Under the pieces are notes generated by a model. It made no database searches. It was not told where the DNA came from and saw only the letters and a list, made by a program, of their open reading frames with translations. DNA of 16,614 nt. Source: Pseudomonadota bacterium (GTDB taxonomy: Bacteria; Myxococcota_A; Polyangia; Polyangiales; Ga0077539). The position numbers and the translations under genes are program-made. Where the stretch lies: contig JAEYZO010000375.1 in NCBI GenBank assembly GCA_023428035.1, forward strand, positions 1-16,614, given 5' to 3'. Positions 8,169-15,532 of the stretch are shown here, in pieces (within the stretch, counting starts at the first letter, position 1; the number at the start of each line of letters is the position of its first letter).

Positions 8169-9614
8169 TCACGCCACGCCCGGGGCCTCGCCCTCGTCCA
8201 GCGGAGCGCGCGAGTGCCCGTGCTCCGTCGGGTCGACCGGCGACACCCGGCTGAAGTCCGCGACGAGCGACTGACCGTCCCAACGGTGCAGGCCGCCCTC
8301 TAGCGGGCCCTCGCCGCGCCAGAGCCAGATCACGGGCTTGCCCCTCGCGTCGACGGGCTCGGAGCACTCCAGGTCGCGATAGGCCGACGACCAGGTCCCC
8401 GAGTTGCCGTAGAACACCCCGTCCTTCCACCGCCCGTAGGGCACGTGCGTGTGGCCGAAGACCACGCCCCGGCACCCGTAGATCTCCGCGATGGTCTCCG
8501 CGCGCTGGGCGATGGAGACGTAGTTCGCGTCGAGCCCCGGCGACGGCACCGCCATCTCGTAGGCCGCGAAGAGCAGCGGCAACCCCACCGCGACGCCCAC
8601 CGCCCGTCGGCTCCGCATCGCGATGGGGGTGAGCACCGCGAGGCCCGTGAGCGCGCCGAGCACCATGCGGTCGACCCAGAACTCCCGCACCACGCGCAGG
8701 AGCGACTCCTCGGCGGGGGGGGCGAAGAGCCGGTGGTGGCGCTCGATGAGCTCGGGGTCGGCGCCGGTCTCGCGAGAGGCGATGCCCACGTCGCGGTGTA
8801 GCCGGTCGGGGGAGCCCGGGTCGCTCTGCAGGGCCACCGACGAGACGATGTGGAACGCGCCCTTCAGCCAGGTCATCGCGAGGGAGCGCTCGGTGAAGAG
8901 GTAGTGCGAGACCCAGTGGCGGATGTACTCGCGCAGCCCCAGGAGGAACGAGTCGTCGACGTGGGGGTTCATGTACCCGAGGCGCGCGCCCAGGTACCGG
9001 AACGCGAGCGACCCGACCGTGGGGTGGATCTCGCGGTCTCGCCCGCGCTCGGGCGGCACGAAGGGGGTCATCGGGTAACGGAAGGCGCAGTAGGTGTCGT
9101 ACTGGTTGCCGTGCTCGATGTGCACCCCGTCGGCGGTCTGGTGGAACCACCCGCGGAAGCGCACCCGCTCGCCGTGCCGGGGGTGACCCGCGGCGATCGA
9201 GAGCCGCTCGCGGAGCATCCGGCGAACGCCGTCGAAGCCGAGCTGAGGGTCGTGGTTGCCCGAGACGAAGACCACGGCGTGGCCGGCGGCGAGGAGCTTT
9301 CCCATCGCGGCGACGTAGCCCGCGTGGTCGTCGAGGATGCGCCCCATGAGGTCGACCGAGACGCCCTCGGAGCGGGGGAGGTCCTCGAAGCGGACCTCGC
9401 CCTCCATCACCCGCCCGGCGTCGAAGTCGAAGAGGTCGCCGTTGAAGACCAGCTCGACGGAGTCGCCGGGCGCGACCCGCGCGAGCACCCAGTCGACCAG
9501 GGCGCCGAACTCATCGTCCGGGAAATACGGCTTCTGTCGCCAGCGCATCCACAGGTCGTCGCCGGGCACGCCCTCGCAGAGGTGAACGTCAGAGATGACG
9601 AGGGTGTGACGCAC
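8169..9614 (-). CDS. calcineurin-like metallophosphoesterase with internal membrane hairpin
   Basis: This 481-aa protein has all metallophosphoesterase metal-site motifs: Asp9-x-His11 (ISDVHL), Gly59-Asp60 with Asp63 (NGDLFDFD), Gly119-Asn-His-Asp122 (SGNHD), His168 (IEHGNQYD) and Gly387-His-Thr-His390 (VFGHTHVP). A two-metal phosphodiesterase or phosphatase is well supported; the substrate is not. At about 230 residues the insert between His168 and GHTH is large. It holds two hydrophobic stretches (about 317-333 and 338-355) that could form a membrane hairpin, placing the catalytic domain on the cytoplasmic face. LpxH-type UDP-diacylglucosamine hydrolases are much shorter, about 240 aa. The GTG start is set by a Shine-Dalgarno GGGAGA 8 bases upstream. 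An 8-base C-run on the coding strand encodes residues 298-300. Confidence 0.88.
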   Translation of the reverse strand: MRHTLVISDVHLCEGVPGDDLWMRWRQKPYFPDDEFGALVDWVLARVAPGDSVELVFNGDLFDFDAGRVMEGEVRFEDLPRSEGVSVDLMGRILDDHAGYVAAMGKLLAAGHAVVFVSGNHDPQLGFDGVRRMLRERLSIAAGHPRHGERVRFRGWFHQTADGVHIEHGNQYDTYCAFRYPMTPFVPPERGRDREIHPTVGSLAFRYLGARLGYMNPHVDDSFLLGLREYIRHWVSHYLFTERSLAMTWLKGAFHIVSSVALQSDPGSPDRLHRDVGIASRETGADPELIERHHRLFAPPAEESLLRVVREFWVDRMVLGALTGLAVLTPIAMRSRRAVGVAVGLPLLFAAYEMAVPSPGLDANYVSIAQRAETIAEIYGCRGVVFGHTHVPYGRWKDGVFYGNSGTWSSAYRDLECSEPVDARGKPVIWLWRGEGPLEGGLHRWDGQSLVADFSRVSPVDPTEHGHSRAPLDEGEAPGVA

Positions 9615-9622
9615 GGACCAGT

Positions 9623-9628
9623 TCTCCC
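9623..9628 (-). promoter_or_regulatory. Shine-Dalgarno of the phosphoesterase gene
   Basis: GGGAGA on the minus strand, 8 bases before the GTG at 9614, which supports the GTG as the start. About 47 bases upstream of the GTG a TAGACG hexamer (9666-9661) may be the -10, giving a leader of about 40 bases. Confidence 0.65.
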
Positions 9629-9713
9629 GTCAGGGCAGTGTGTACCGCGGCCGAGGGTCGCGTCTACGAAGGCGACGGGGCGGTCGCGCGCCGCTCCCAA
9701 CACGCCCCGGCTG

Positions 9714-9722
9714 TGATAGACG
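9714..9722 (+). promoter_or_regulatory. candidate extended -10 of ettA
   Basis: TGA-TAGACG fits TGn plus a -10 hexamer and shares the ATAGAC core with the acnA promoter. It ends 18 bases before the ATG. A GGAG ribosome binding site (9731-9734) sits 6 bases before the ATG, so this gene would have a short leader of about 12 bases. Confidence 0.45.
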
Positions 9723-9740
9723 ACTCGCCCGGAGCGACCC

Positions 9741-11414
9741 ATGGCGCAGGAATTCGTCATTCAGATGATCGACGTTCGGAAGGTGCACCCGCCCAAGCGC
9801 GAGGTGCTCAAGGGGATGACCCTGGCCTTCCTCCCCGGCGCGAAGATCGGCGTGCTGGGCTCGAACGGCTCGGGCAAGAGCTCGCTCCTGAAGATCATGG
9901 CGGGGGTCGACAACGAGCACCTGGGGGAGGTGATCCGCGCGAAGAACTACCGCATCGGGTACCTGCCGCAGGAGCCCTCGCTCGACCCGGCCCTCGACGT
10001 GCGGGGCAACGTCGAGCTCGGCGTGGCGCCCACGCGGGCCCTCCTCAAGCGCTTCGAGGAGCTGTCGATGCGCCTCGGCGAGGAGATGCCCGAGAAGGAG
10101 TACGACCGCGTGATGGCCGAGTTCACGCGGGCGCAAGAGCAGATCGACGCCGCCGACGCGTGGGAGCTCGACCGGCAGGTGGAGGTCGCGATGGACGCCC
10201 TGCGCCTGCCGCCCCCCGACGCCGACGTGACGAAGCTCTCGGGCGGCGAGCGACGTCGCGTGGCGCTGTGCCGGCTTCTGTTGGAGCGACCCGACGTGCT
10301 GCTCCTCGACGAGCCGACGAACCACCTCGACGCCGAGAGCGTGCTGTGGCTCGAACAGCACCTGAAGAATTTCCCGGGCACCGTGGTGGCGGTCACGCAC
10401 GACCGGTACTTCCTCGACAACGTGGCGGGGTGGATCCTCGAGCTCGACCGTGGGGAGGGATACCCCTTCAAGGGGAACTACACGGCTTGGCTCGACCAGA
10501 AGAGGGCCCGCCTCGCCGTCGAGGAGAAGCAGGAGAGCGCCCGCCAGCGCACCCTCGCGCGGGAGCTCGAGTGGGTGCGCATGGCGCCCCGCGCGCGGCA
10601 GGCCAAGAGCAAGGCGAGGCTCCAGGCCTACGAGGAGCTCCTCGCGGCGGAGGGCGCGGAGAAGACCAACAAGGGCGAGGTGCAGATCCCGCCCGGGCCG
10701 AGGCTGGGCGACCTGGTGATCGAGGCGAAGGGCCTGAAGAAGTCCTTCGGCGACCGGGTGCTCTTCGAGGACCTGTCGTTCAAGCTCCCCCGCGGCGGCA
10801 TCGTCGGGATCATCGGGCCGAACGGGACGGGCAAGAGCACGCTCTTCAAGATCCTCGCGGGGATGGAGAGCGCCGACGCCGGGGAGCTGAAGGTGGGAGA
10901 CAGCGTGAAGCTCTCCTACGTCGACCAGAGCCGCGACGCGCTCACCGCCGACAACAACGTCTGGGACGAGATCTCGGGCGGTGAGGACACCATCGAGGTG
11001 GGCAAGCGCTCGATCTCGTCTCGGGCGTACGTCTCGGGCTTCGGCTTCAAGGGCAGCGACCAGCAGAAGCGCGTGGGCGACCTGTCGGGGGGGGAGCGCA
11101 ACCGGGTGCACCTCGCGAAGCTCTTGAAGACGGGCGGGAACGTGCTGCTCCTCGACGAGCCCACGAACGACCTCGACGTCGACACCCTTCGCTCGCTCGA
11201 AGACGCTCTCCTCGACTTCGCGGGCTGCGCCCTGGTGATCTCCCACGACCGCTGGTTCCTCGACCGCATCGCGACGCACACCCTGGCCTTCGAGGGCGAC
11301 TCGAAGGTCGAGTGGTTCGAGGGGAACTTCCAGGACTACGAGGCCGACCGGCTGAAGCGCCTCGGGGCCGACGCCTCACGGCCCCGCCGGGTGAAGTTCA
11401 AGAAGATCGGTTGA
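9741..11414 (+). CDS. ettA: energy-dependent translational throttle protein EttA (ABC-F)
   Basis: This 557-aa protein (E. coli EttA 555 aa) has two ABC ATPase domains in one chain and no membrane part, the ABC-F layout. Domain 1: Walker A GSNGSGKS, signature LSGGERRR, Walker B VLLLDEPTNHLD with Glu191. Domain 2: Walker A GPNGTGKS, signature LSGGERNR, Walker B LLLDEPTNDLD with Glu473. A charged linker at about 245-320 (RARLAVEEKQESARQRTLAR, then R-Q-A-K-S-K-A-R) is the P-site tRNA interaction motif region. The tail AFEGDSKVEWFEGNFQDYE is specific for EttA among ABC-F proteins. EttA binds the ribosomal E site and gates the first peptide bond according to energy state. ATG 9741 has GGAG 6 bases upstream. 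The methyltransferase gene follows after 4 bases, so co-expression is very likely. Confidence 0.96.
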   Translation: MAQEFVIQMIDVRKVHPPKREVLKGMTLAFLPGAKIGVLGSNGSGKSSLLKIMAGVDNEHLGEVIRAKNYRIGYLPQEPSLDPALDVRGNVELGVAPTRALLKRFEELSMRLGEEMPEKEYDRVMAEFTRAQEQIDAADAWELDRQVEVAMDALRLPPPDADVTKLSGGERRRVALCRLLLERPDVLLLDEPTNHLDAESVLWLEQHLKNFPGTVVAVTHDRYFLDNVAGWILELDRGEGYPFKGNYTAWLDQKRARLAVEEKQESARQRTLARELEWVRMAPRARQAKSKARLQAYEELLAAEGAEKTNKGEVQIPPGPRLGDLVIEAKGLKKSFGDRVLFEDLSFKLPRGGIVGIIGPNGTGKSTLFKILAGMESADAGELKVGDSVKLSYVDQSRDALTADNNVWDEISGGEDTIEVGKRSISSRAYVSGFGFKGSDQQKRVGDLSGGERNRVHLAKLLKTGGNVLLLDEPTNDLDVDTLRSLEDALLDFAGCALVISHDRWFLDRIATHTLAFEGDSKVEWFEGNFQDYEADRLKRLGADASRPRRVKFKKIG

Positions 11415-11418
11415 GCGA

Positions 11419-13077
11419 GTGGCGGCACCGCGAAAGGCCGACGTCCTCCGCGCCGTCGTGCAGGAGAAGGGCTACACGCCGAAGCGCCGGGAGCTGCCGG
11501 GACTCCTCGGCCTCCTCGTAGACGACTCGAAGGACCTCCGGCGCGCCGTGGAGCGCGCGGTGATGTCCCACGCTGCAGACGCCGCGCGAGACGCGATGCG
11601 GCTCTTCGTCGAAGCGAAGCCCCCGCTGCGCGCGCGGCTCCTTCGGGTGGTGGGGCGGGTGGCCGCCTCCGACGCGCCCGGCGTCGAGCCCGACGCGCTC
11701 TGGGATTTCGTCCTCGGCGCGATGCGCGACGCCGACCCCAAGACCCGACGCAACGCGGCCATCGCGCTCGGCCGCAGCGAGGGCCTCGCGGGCGCCGAGT
11801 CCGCGCTCCTCGACGCGTGGGACCGCGAGCTCCGCGTGGAGCACCGCCGCACGGTGATGACCTCCCTCGGCAAGGTCGGGCTGTACCGCACCCGCTCCCT
11901 CCTGCGCCGCGTGGCGAGCAGCGACGCCGAGCTCCAAAGGGCGATCGAGCAGGCCGCGCTCATGGTCGAGCGCAACGTCGCCCGTGAGCGGGTGACCGGC
12001 GTGCGCCTCGACGTCGCCCCGCCCTTCTCGGTCGAGGTCGAGCTCCGCTGCCGACCGGGCCTCGAGGCCCTCTGCGCCGAGGAGCTCGGTGAGATCTTCT
12101 CGGCCCGGGTCGCGGGCGCGGGGCGGGTGCTCGCGACGCTCTCGGGCCCGCTATCGACGCTCTTCCGCGCGCGCACCGCGTCGGAGTTCTCGATCGTGCT
12201 GCCCGAGGTGCCCGTGGTCGAGGGCGACGTCGTGGCGGCGGTGCGAGACGCGCTCACGGATCGTCACGCCGTCGCGCTCCTCGAGGGGCTCTCGCTGCAC
12301 GGGGTGCGCTACCGCATCGAGTGGGAGGACGGAGGCAACCGCCGCGCGATCACCTGGCGCTGCGTCTCGGCGGTGGCGGAGCGCTGCCCGGGTCTGGTGA
12401 ACGACCCCCGCGAGAGCCCGTGGGAGGTGCGCGTCCGTGAGTCCCTCGGCGCGCTCCAGCTACTCCTCACGCCGCGGGTGATCGACGACCCGCGCTTTCG
12501 ATACCGTCGCGCGACGGTGCCCGCCGCGTCGCACCCGACCGTCGCCGCGGCCATCGCGCGCGTCGCGGGCGCCCGCCCCGACGACGTGGTATGGGACCCC
12601 TTCGTGGGTTCGGGGATGGAGCTCGCCGAGCGCGCGCGGCTCGGGCCCTACGAGCGCATGGAGGGCCGTGACCTCAGCGACGAGGCCCTCGACGCCGCGC
12701 GGCAGAACCTCGACGGCGTGGCTGACCTCACGCTGAGACGCGCCGACGCGCTCGACGACCCCCCCGCCGGGGTGACCTTGATCCTGAGCAACCCGCCGCT
12801 CGGGTACCGCGCGGCCTTCGGCGAGGCCGAGGACCTCCTCACCCGCTTCACGCGCCTCGCCGCGAAGGCGCTCAAGCCCGGCGGGCGGCTCGTGTGGGTG
12901 GTGCCCGCTCGCTCTCGCGTCCCCGAGGTGGCCGCCGAGGTGGGGCTCCTCACCACGCGCCGCATCGGCGTGGACCTGGGTGGCCTGGAGTGTTTGCTGC
13001 TTCGACTCGAAGCCCCCGCCGCGAAGAAGCCCGCGCGCCGCGCGCCCGCGAGGCGCCGACCCGCGCGAGCGCCCTGA
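11419..13077 (+). CDS. HEAT-repeat / THUMP-like / class I RNA methyltransferase fusion
   Basis: This 552-aa protein has three parts. Residues 1-190 are paired helices of HEAT type (for example KTRRNAAIALGRSEGLAGAE). Residues about 200-330 resemble the THUMP/UPF0020 RNA-binding segment, beginning VELRCRPGLEALCAEELGE. Residues about 365-525 form a SAM-dependent methyltransferase: Asp393-P-F-V-G-S-G is motif I, and Asn458-P-P-L-G-Y is the N-P-P motif of enzymes that methylate an exocyclic amino group of a base, as in Trm14/TrmN/RlmL (m2G). The last 20 residues are a basic Ala/Pro/Arg/Lys tail, plausibly RNA-binding. A guanine-N2 RNA methyltransferase is inferred; the target RNA is unknown. Start is the GTG 4 bases after the ettA stop, presumably translationally coupled. 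It converges with folK across 7 bases. Confidence 0.85.
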   Translation: MAAPRKADVLRAVVQEKGYTPKRRELPGLLGLLVDDSKDLRRAVERAVMSHAADAARDAMRLFVEAKPPLRARLLRVVGRVAASDAPGVEPDALWDFVLGAMRDADPKTRRNAAIALGRSEGLAGAESALLDAWDRELRVEHRRTVMTSLGKVGLYRTRSLLRRVASSDAELQRAIEQAALMVERNVARERVTGVRLDVAPPFSVEVELRCRPGLEALCAEELGEIFSARVAGAGRVLATLSGPLSTLFRARTASEFSIVLPEVPVVEGDVVAAVRDALTDRHAVALLEGLSLHGVRYRIEWEDGGNRRAITWRCVSAVAERCPGLVNDPRESPWEVRVRESLGALQLLLTPRVIDDPRFRYRRATVPAASHPTVAAAIARVAGARPDDVVWDPFVGSGMELAERARLGPYERMEGRDLSDEALDAARQNLDGVADLTLRRADALDDPPAGVTLILSNPPLGYRAAFGEAEDLLTRFTRLAAKALKPGGRLVWVVPARSRVPEVAAEVGLLTTRRIGVDLGGLECLLLRLEAPAAKKPARRAPARRRPARAP

Positions 13078-13084
13078 GAACGCC

Positions 13085-13579
13085 TCACCCCTCGCCGAGC
13101 GCGAAGGGGCGTGACGTCGCCGTGGGGAGGCGCGCGCGGACCTCGCCGTAGCTCTCGCCGTCGAGCGGGTCGCGCGCGGCGGGGGCGAGCGCGAGCAGAG
13201 GGTCGAGCGCGAACACCCGGTCTCGGAGCGCGGCGTGGGGGACGGTGAGCCCGGGCCCGTCGACCCGCTCTCCCTCGGCCCAGAGGATGTCGAGGTCGAC
13301 GGTGCGCGGGCCCCAACGCTCGCGTCGCTCTCGCCCGAGCGAGCGCTCCACCGCCATGCATCGGGCGAGCACCGCGTCGAGCGGCAGCGCGGTGACCAGC
13401 AGGAAGGCCGCGTTGAGGTACGCCGGCTGCGGCGGGCCCACCGGCGCCGTCTCCCACACCGGCGACACGGCGGAGAGACCGAGCCCCGGGTCAGCGCGCA
13501 GCAGGTCTCTCGCCGCGCGGAGGGCGGCCTCGCGGTCGCCGAGGTTGCTGCCCACGCCCACTACCACGCGCCGGGTCAC
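13085..13579 (-). CDS. folK: 2-amino-4-hydroxy-6-hydroxymethyldihydropteridine pyrophosphokinase (HPPK)
   Basis: This 164-aa cytoplasmic enzyme of folate synthesis transfers pyrophosphate from ATP to 6-hydroxymethyl-dihydropterin (E. coli FolK 159 aa). Motifs: VGVGSNLGDR at 7-16, VSPVWETAPVG at 38-48, YLNAA at 54-58, then RWGPRTVDLDIL at 88-99. Asp95 and Asp97, the magnesium ligands, have the same numbering as in E. coli. The PHAALRDRVFAL block (about 115-126) is also standard. The start is GTG 13579, supported by MTRRVVVGVGSNLGD, the family beginning. There is no Shine-Dalgarno; a TAGAAC box ends 7 bases before the GTG. It is divergent from the tRNase Z gene by 54 bases. No folP or folB is in the window. 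Confidence 0.95.
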   Translation of the reverse strand: MTRRVVVGVGSNLGDREAALRAARDLLRADPGLGLSAVSPVWETAPVGPPQPAYLNAAFLLVTALPLDAVLARCMAVERSLGRERRERWGPRTVDLDILWAEGERVDGPGLTVPHAALRDRVFALDPLLALAPAARDPLDGESYGEVRARLPTATSRPFALGEG

Positions 13580-13586
13580 GGCGGCG

Positions 13587-13592
13587 GTTCTA
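13587..13592 (-). promoter_or_regulatory. candidate -10 of folK
   Basis: TAGAAC on the minus strand (4 of 6 to TATAAT), ending 7 bases before the GTG at 13579. No recognisable -35. Transcription would begin at or within a base or two of the start codon. Confidence 0.4.
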
Positions 13593-13619
13593 CCGCACTC
13601 GCTCGCGGGGGCGATGCGC

Positions 13620-13625
13620 TATCGT
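13620..13625 (+). promoter_or_regulatory. candidate -10 of the tRNase Z gene
   Basis: TATCGT (4 of 6 to TATAAT), ending 8 bases before the GTG at 13634. No clear -35 and no Shine-Dalgarno. Same geometry as the other predicted leaderless starts. Confidence 0.4.
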
Positions 13626-13633
13626 CCGGGCCC

Positions 13634-14500
13634 GTGTCGCTCTACCGGCTGCACAACCCGGGGGCCCCGAAGGAGCTGCGCTTCGGCGACCTGACCCTCA
13701 CCGCGTTCTCGATCTCGGGGCTCGCGACCTACGTGCTCGCGCCCTCGCTCAACGCCTGCTTCGACCTCGGCCACTGCCCCGCCGAGGCCGCGCGGCTCGA
13801 CCGCGTCTTCCTCTCGCACGTGCACCAGGACCACTCGTCGGGCGTCCCCCGGCACCTCTGGCTGCGCGAGATGCAGGGCATGGGTCGCCCGAAGGTCTAC
13901 TGCCCCGCAGAGAGCGCCGAGGGCCTGCGTGGCGTGCTCCGCGCCTTCGCCGCGATGGAGGGCCGCGACCGCGACGACGGCGACGTGGTGCGCGGCGTGG
14001 TCGACGGAGAGGTCATACCGCTCGGCAGGCGACGCACGGTCCGCGTCTTCGACGTCGTGCATCGCATCGCCTCGGTGGGCTTCACCGTGGTCGAGCGCCG
14101 CCGGCGCCTCCTCGACGCCTGGGTCGGCGCGCCCGGGCCCGAGATCGGCGCGGCGCGGCGCCGGGGCGAGGTCGTCGACGTCGAGTCCGAGGTCGACCTC
14201 TTCACGTACGTGGGCGACAGCACCATCGAGACCCTGCGGCGACACCCCGAGGTGGGGCGGAGCGAGGTGCTGTTCCTCGAAGCGACGCACCTGCCCGGCA
14301 CCGACCCCGCGAAGAGCGTGGAGTACGGCCACACCCACCTCGACGAGCTCGTCGCGCTCTGGCGCGAGCGCCCCGAGGCCCTCGCGAGCCCCCACATCGT
14401 GCTCAAACACTTTTCGATGCGCTACTTCGAGCGCGAGGTGCGCGCCGCGGTGGCCGCGCTGCCCGACGGATTGCGCGAGCGCGTGCGGCCGCTGTTGTGA
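13634..14500 (+). CDS. short-form tRNase Z (MBL fold), plant TRZ1-like
   Basis: This 288-aa metallo-beta-lactamase-fold protein carries zinc ligands in RNase Z order: His62-x-His64-x-Asp66-His67 (SHVHQDHSSG), His143 (DVVHRIA), Asp195 (YVGDST) and His259 (KHFSMRY). The subfamily markers are those of the short eukaryotic enzyme such as Arabidopsis TRZ1: CFDLGHCP before the His motif, LEATHL, YGHTHLDEL at about 231-239 and HFSMRY. Length fits (TRZ1 about 280 aa). The expected reaction is endonucleolytic removal of the 3' trailer of precursor tRNA in the cytoplasm. Activity on tRNA rather than another ester is inferred from this resemblance. The frame is open upstream, but GTG 13634 gives a family-like N-terminus and has a -10 box in place. 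It is 29 bases upstream of the epimerase gene. Confidence 0.88.
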   Translation: MSLYRLHNPGAPKELRFGDLTLTAFSISGLATYVLAPSLNACFDLGHCPAEAARLDRVFLSHVHQDHSSGVPRHLWLREMQGMGRPKVYCPAESAEGLRGVLRAFAAMEGRDRDDGDVVRGVVDGEVIPLGRRRTVRVFDVVHRIASVGFTVVERRRRLLDAWVGAPGPEIGAARRRGEVVDVESEVDLFTYVGDSTIETLRRHPEVGRSEVLFLEATHLPGTDPAKSVEYGHTHLDELVALWRERPEALASPHIVLKHFSMRYFEREVRAAVAALPDGLRERVRPLL

Positions 14501-14501
14501 C

Positions 14502-14531
14502 TTGACCCTGGCGCGCCCGCGGGTGCCGAAT
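14502..14531 (+). promoter_or_regulatory. candidate promoter of the epimerase gene
   Basis: TTGACC (14502-14507), one base after the preceding stop codon. At 18 bases further the hexamer CCGAAT (14526-14531) is a weak -10. The distance from the first T to GTG 14539 is 37 bases, which argues for that GTG as a leaderless start. Confidence 0.4.
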
Positions 14532-15492
14532 GCGCGCCGTGACGACGCGGGTACTCATCACGGGCGGCGCGGGCTTCATCGGGCACCACCTCTCGATCGC
14601 GTGGCGCGAGCGCGGGGCCGAGGTGGTGGCCATCGACAACTTCCGCACGGGGCGGAGGGAGAACGTCGAGGCGGTGCGCGTCGCGACGGGGGGCGAGGGC
14701 TACACCTTCATCGAGGGGAGCATCAACGACCGGTCGGCGCTGCGACTCGCGATGGAGGGCTGCGACTACGTGCACCACCTCGCCGCGCAGGTGAGCGTGC
14801 CCGAGAGCGTCGAGCGCCCGGCGGAGTGCGTGGAGATCAACGTGCTCGGCACGCTCGAGGTGCTCGAGGCCGCGCGCCACGCGGGGGTGAAGCGGGTGGT
14901 CCTGTCGAGCAGCGCGGCGGTGTACGGCGACGACCCGCGGAGCCCGAAGGTCGAGGAGATGACCCCGGCGCCGAAGAGCCCCTACGGGATCACCAAGCTC
15001 GACGGGGAGTACTACCTGAAGATGTACTCGGAGATGTTCGGCCTGGGCACGGTGAGCCTGCGGTACTTCAACGTCTTCGGGCCCAGGCAGGACCCGCGCA
15101 GCGCCTACGCGGCGGCGGTGCCGATCTTCATCGAGCGGGCGATGAAGGGCGAGCCCATCACCATCTTCGGCGACGGTGAGCAGACGCGGGACTTCGTGTA
15201 CGTGGGGGACGTCGCCGCGGCGAACATCCTCGCGGCGACCTCGCCCAACGCGGGCGCGGGCGAGGTCTTCAACGTGGGGCAGGGGGGCGTGACCACCATC
15301 GGCGAGCTCGCGCGGGCCGTGGTCGCGCTCACCGAGAGCCGGTCGGAGATCAAGCACGCGCCGGAGCGCGCGGGGGACATCAAGCACAGCCGGGCGAGCG
15401 TCGACCGGATCGTGGGCGTGCTGGGCTTCGCGCCGTCGGTCGGGCTCGACGAGGGCCTGCGGAGGAGCGTCGCGGCCCTCCGCGGGGGCTGA
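14530..15492 (+). CDS. NAD-dependent nucleotide-sugar epimerase/dehydratase (UDP-hexose 4-epimerase type)
   Basis: This 320-aa extended short-chain dehydrogenase acts in the cytoplasm on a nucleotide sugar. The NAD loop is GGAGFIGHH (12-20), with Asp36 following the second strand (VVAIDNFRTG). Other marks are HHLAAQVSVPESVERP, the Ser-rich strand SSSAAVYG, and the catalytic Tyr152-x-x-x-Lys156 (PYGITK). RYFNVFGPRQDP and GDGEQTRDFVYVGDVA are typical of UDP-glucose/UDP-GlcNAc 4-epimerases and UDP-glucuronate enzymes. I favour a 4-epimerase, because DIKHSRASVDR near the C-terminus is common in that group, but substrate is not settled. The start is ATG 14530 or, on promoter spacing, GTG 14539, which would give MTTRVLITGGAGF. 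No other sugar or polysaccharide genes are in the window. Confidence 0.9.
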   Translation: MRAVTTRVLITGGAGFIGHHLSIAWRERGAEVVAIDNFRTGRRENVEAVRVATGGEGYTFIEGSINDRSALRLAMEGCDYVHHLAAQVSVPESVERPAECVEINVLGTLEVLEAARHAGVKRVVLSSSAAVYGDDPRSPKVEEMTPAPKSPYGITKLDGEYYLKMYSEMFGLGTVSLRYFNVFGPRQDPRSAYAAAVPIFIERAMKGEPITIFGDGEQTRDFVYVGDVAAANILAATSPNAGAGEVFNVGQGGVTTIGELARAVVALTESRSEIKHAPERAGDIKHSRASVDRIVGVLGFAPSVGLDEGLRRSVAALRGG

Positions 15493-15519
15493 TCCCTCGC
15501 GGCCGCGCCCGACGCGAGG

Positions 15520-15525
15520 CATGAT
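15520..15525 (+). promoter_or_regulatory. candidate -10 of the small membrane protein gene
   Basis: CATGAT (4 of 6 to TATAAT), 7 bases before the ATG at 15533. It overlaps two upstream in-frame ATGs (15521, 15524), which would then not be in the mRNA. No -35 is seen. Confidence 0.3.
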
Positions 15526-15532
15526 GGCGGCG

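Noticed and set aside
8169..9614. Assignment of the phosphoesterase as LpxH
   Set aside because: The metal motifs fit the superfamily, but the length is about twice that of LpxH, with a large membrane insert.
9630..11279. A 549-codon minus-strand frame antisense to ettA
   Set aside because: It is a compositional shadow with no motif, and it overlaps the divergent promoter region and the ABC-F gene.
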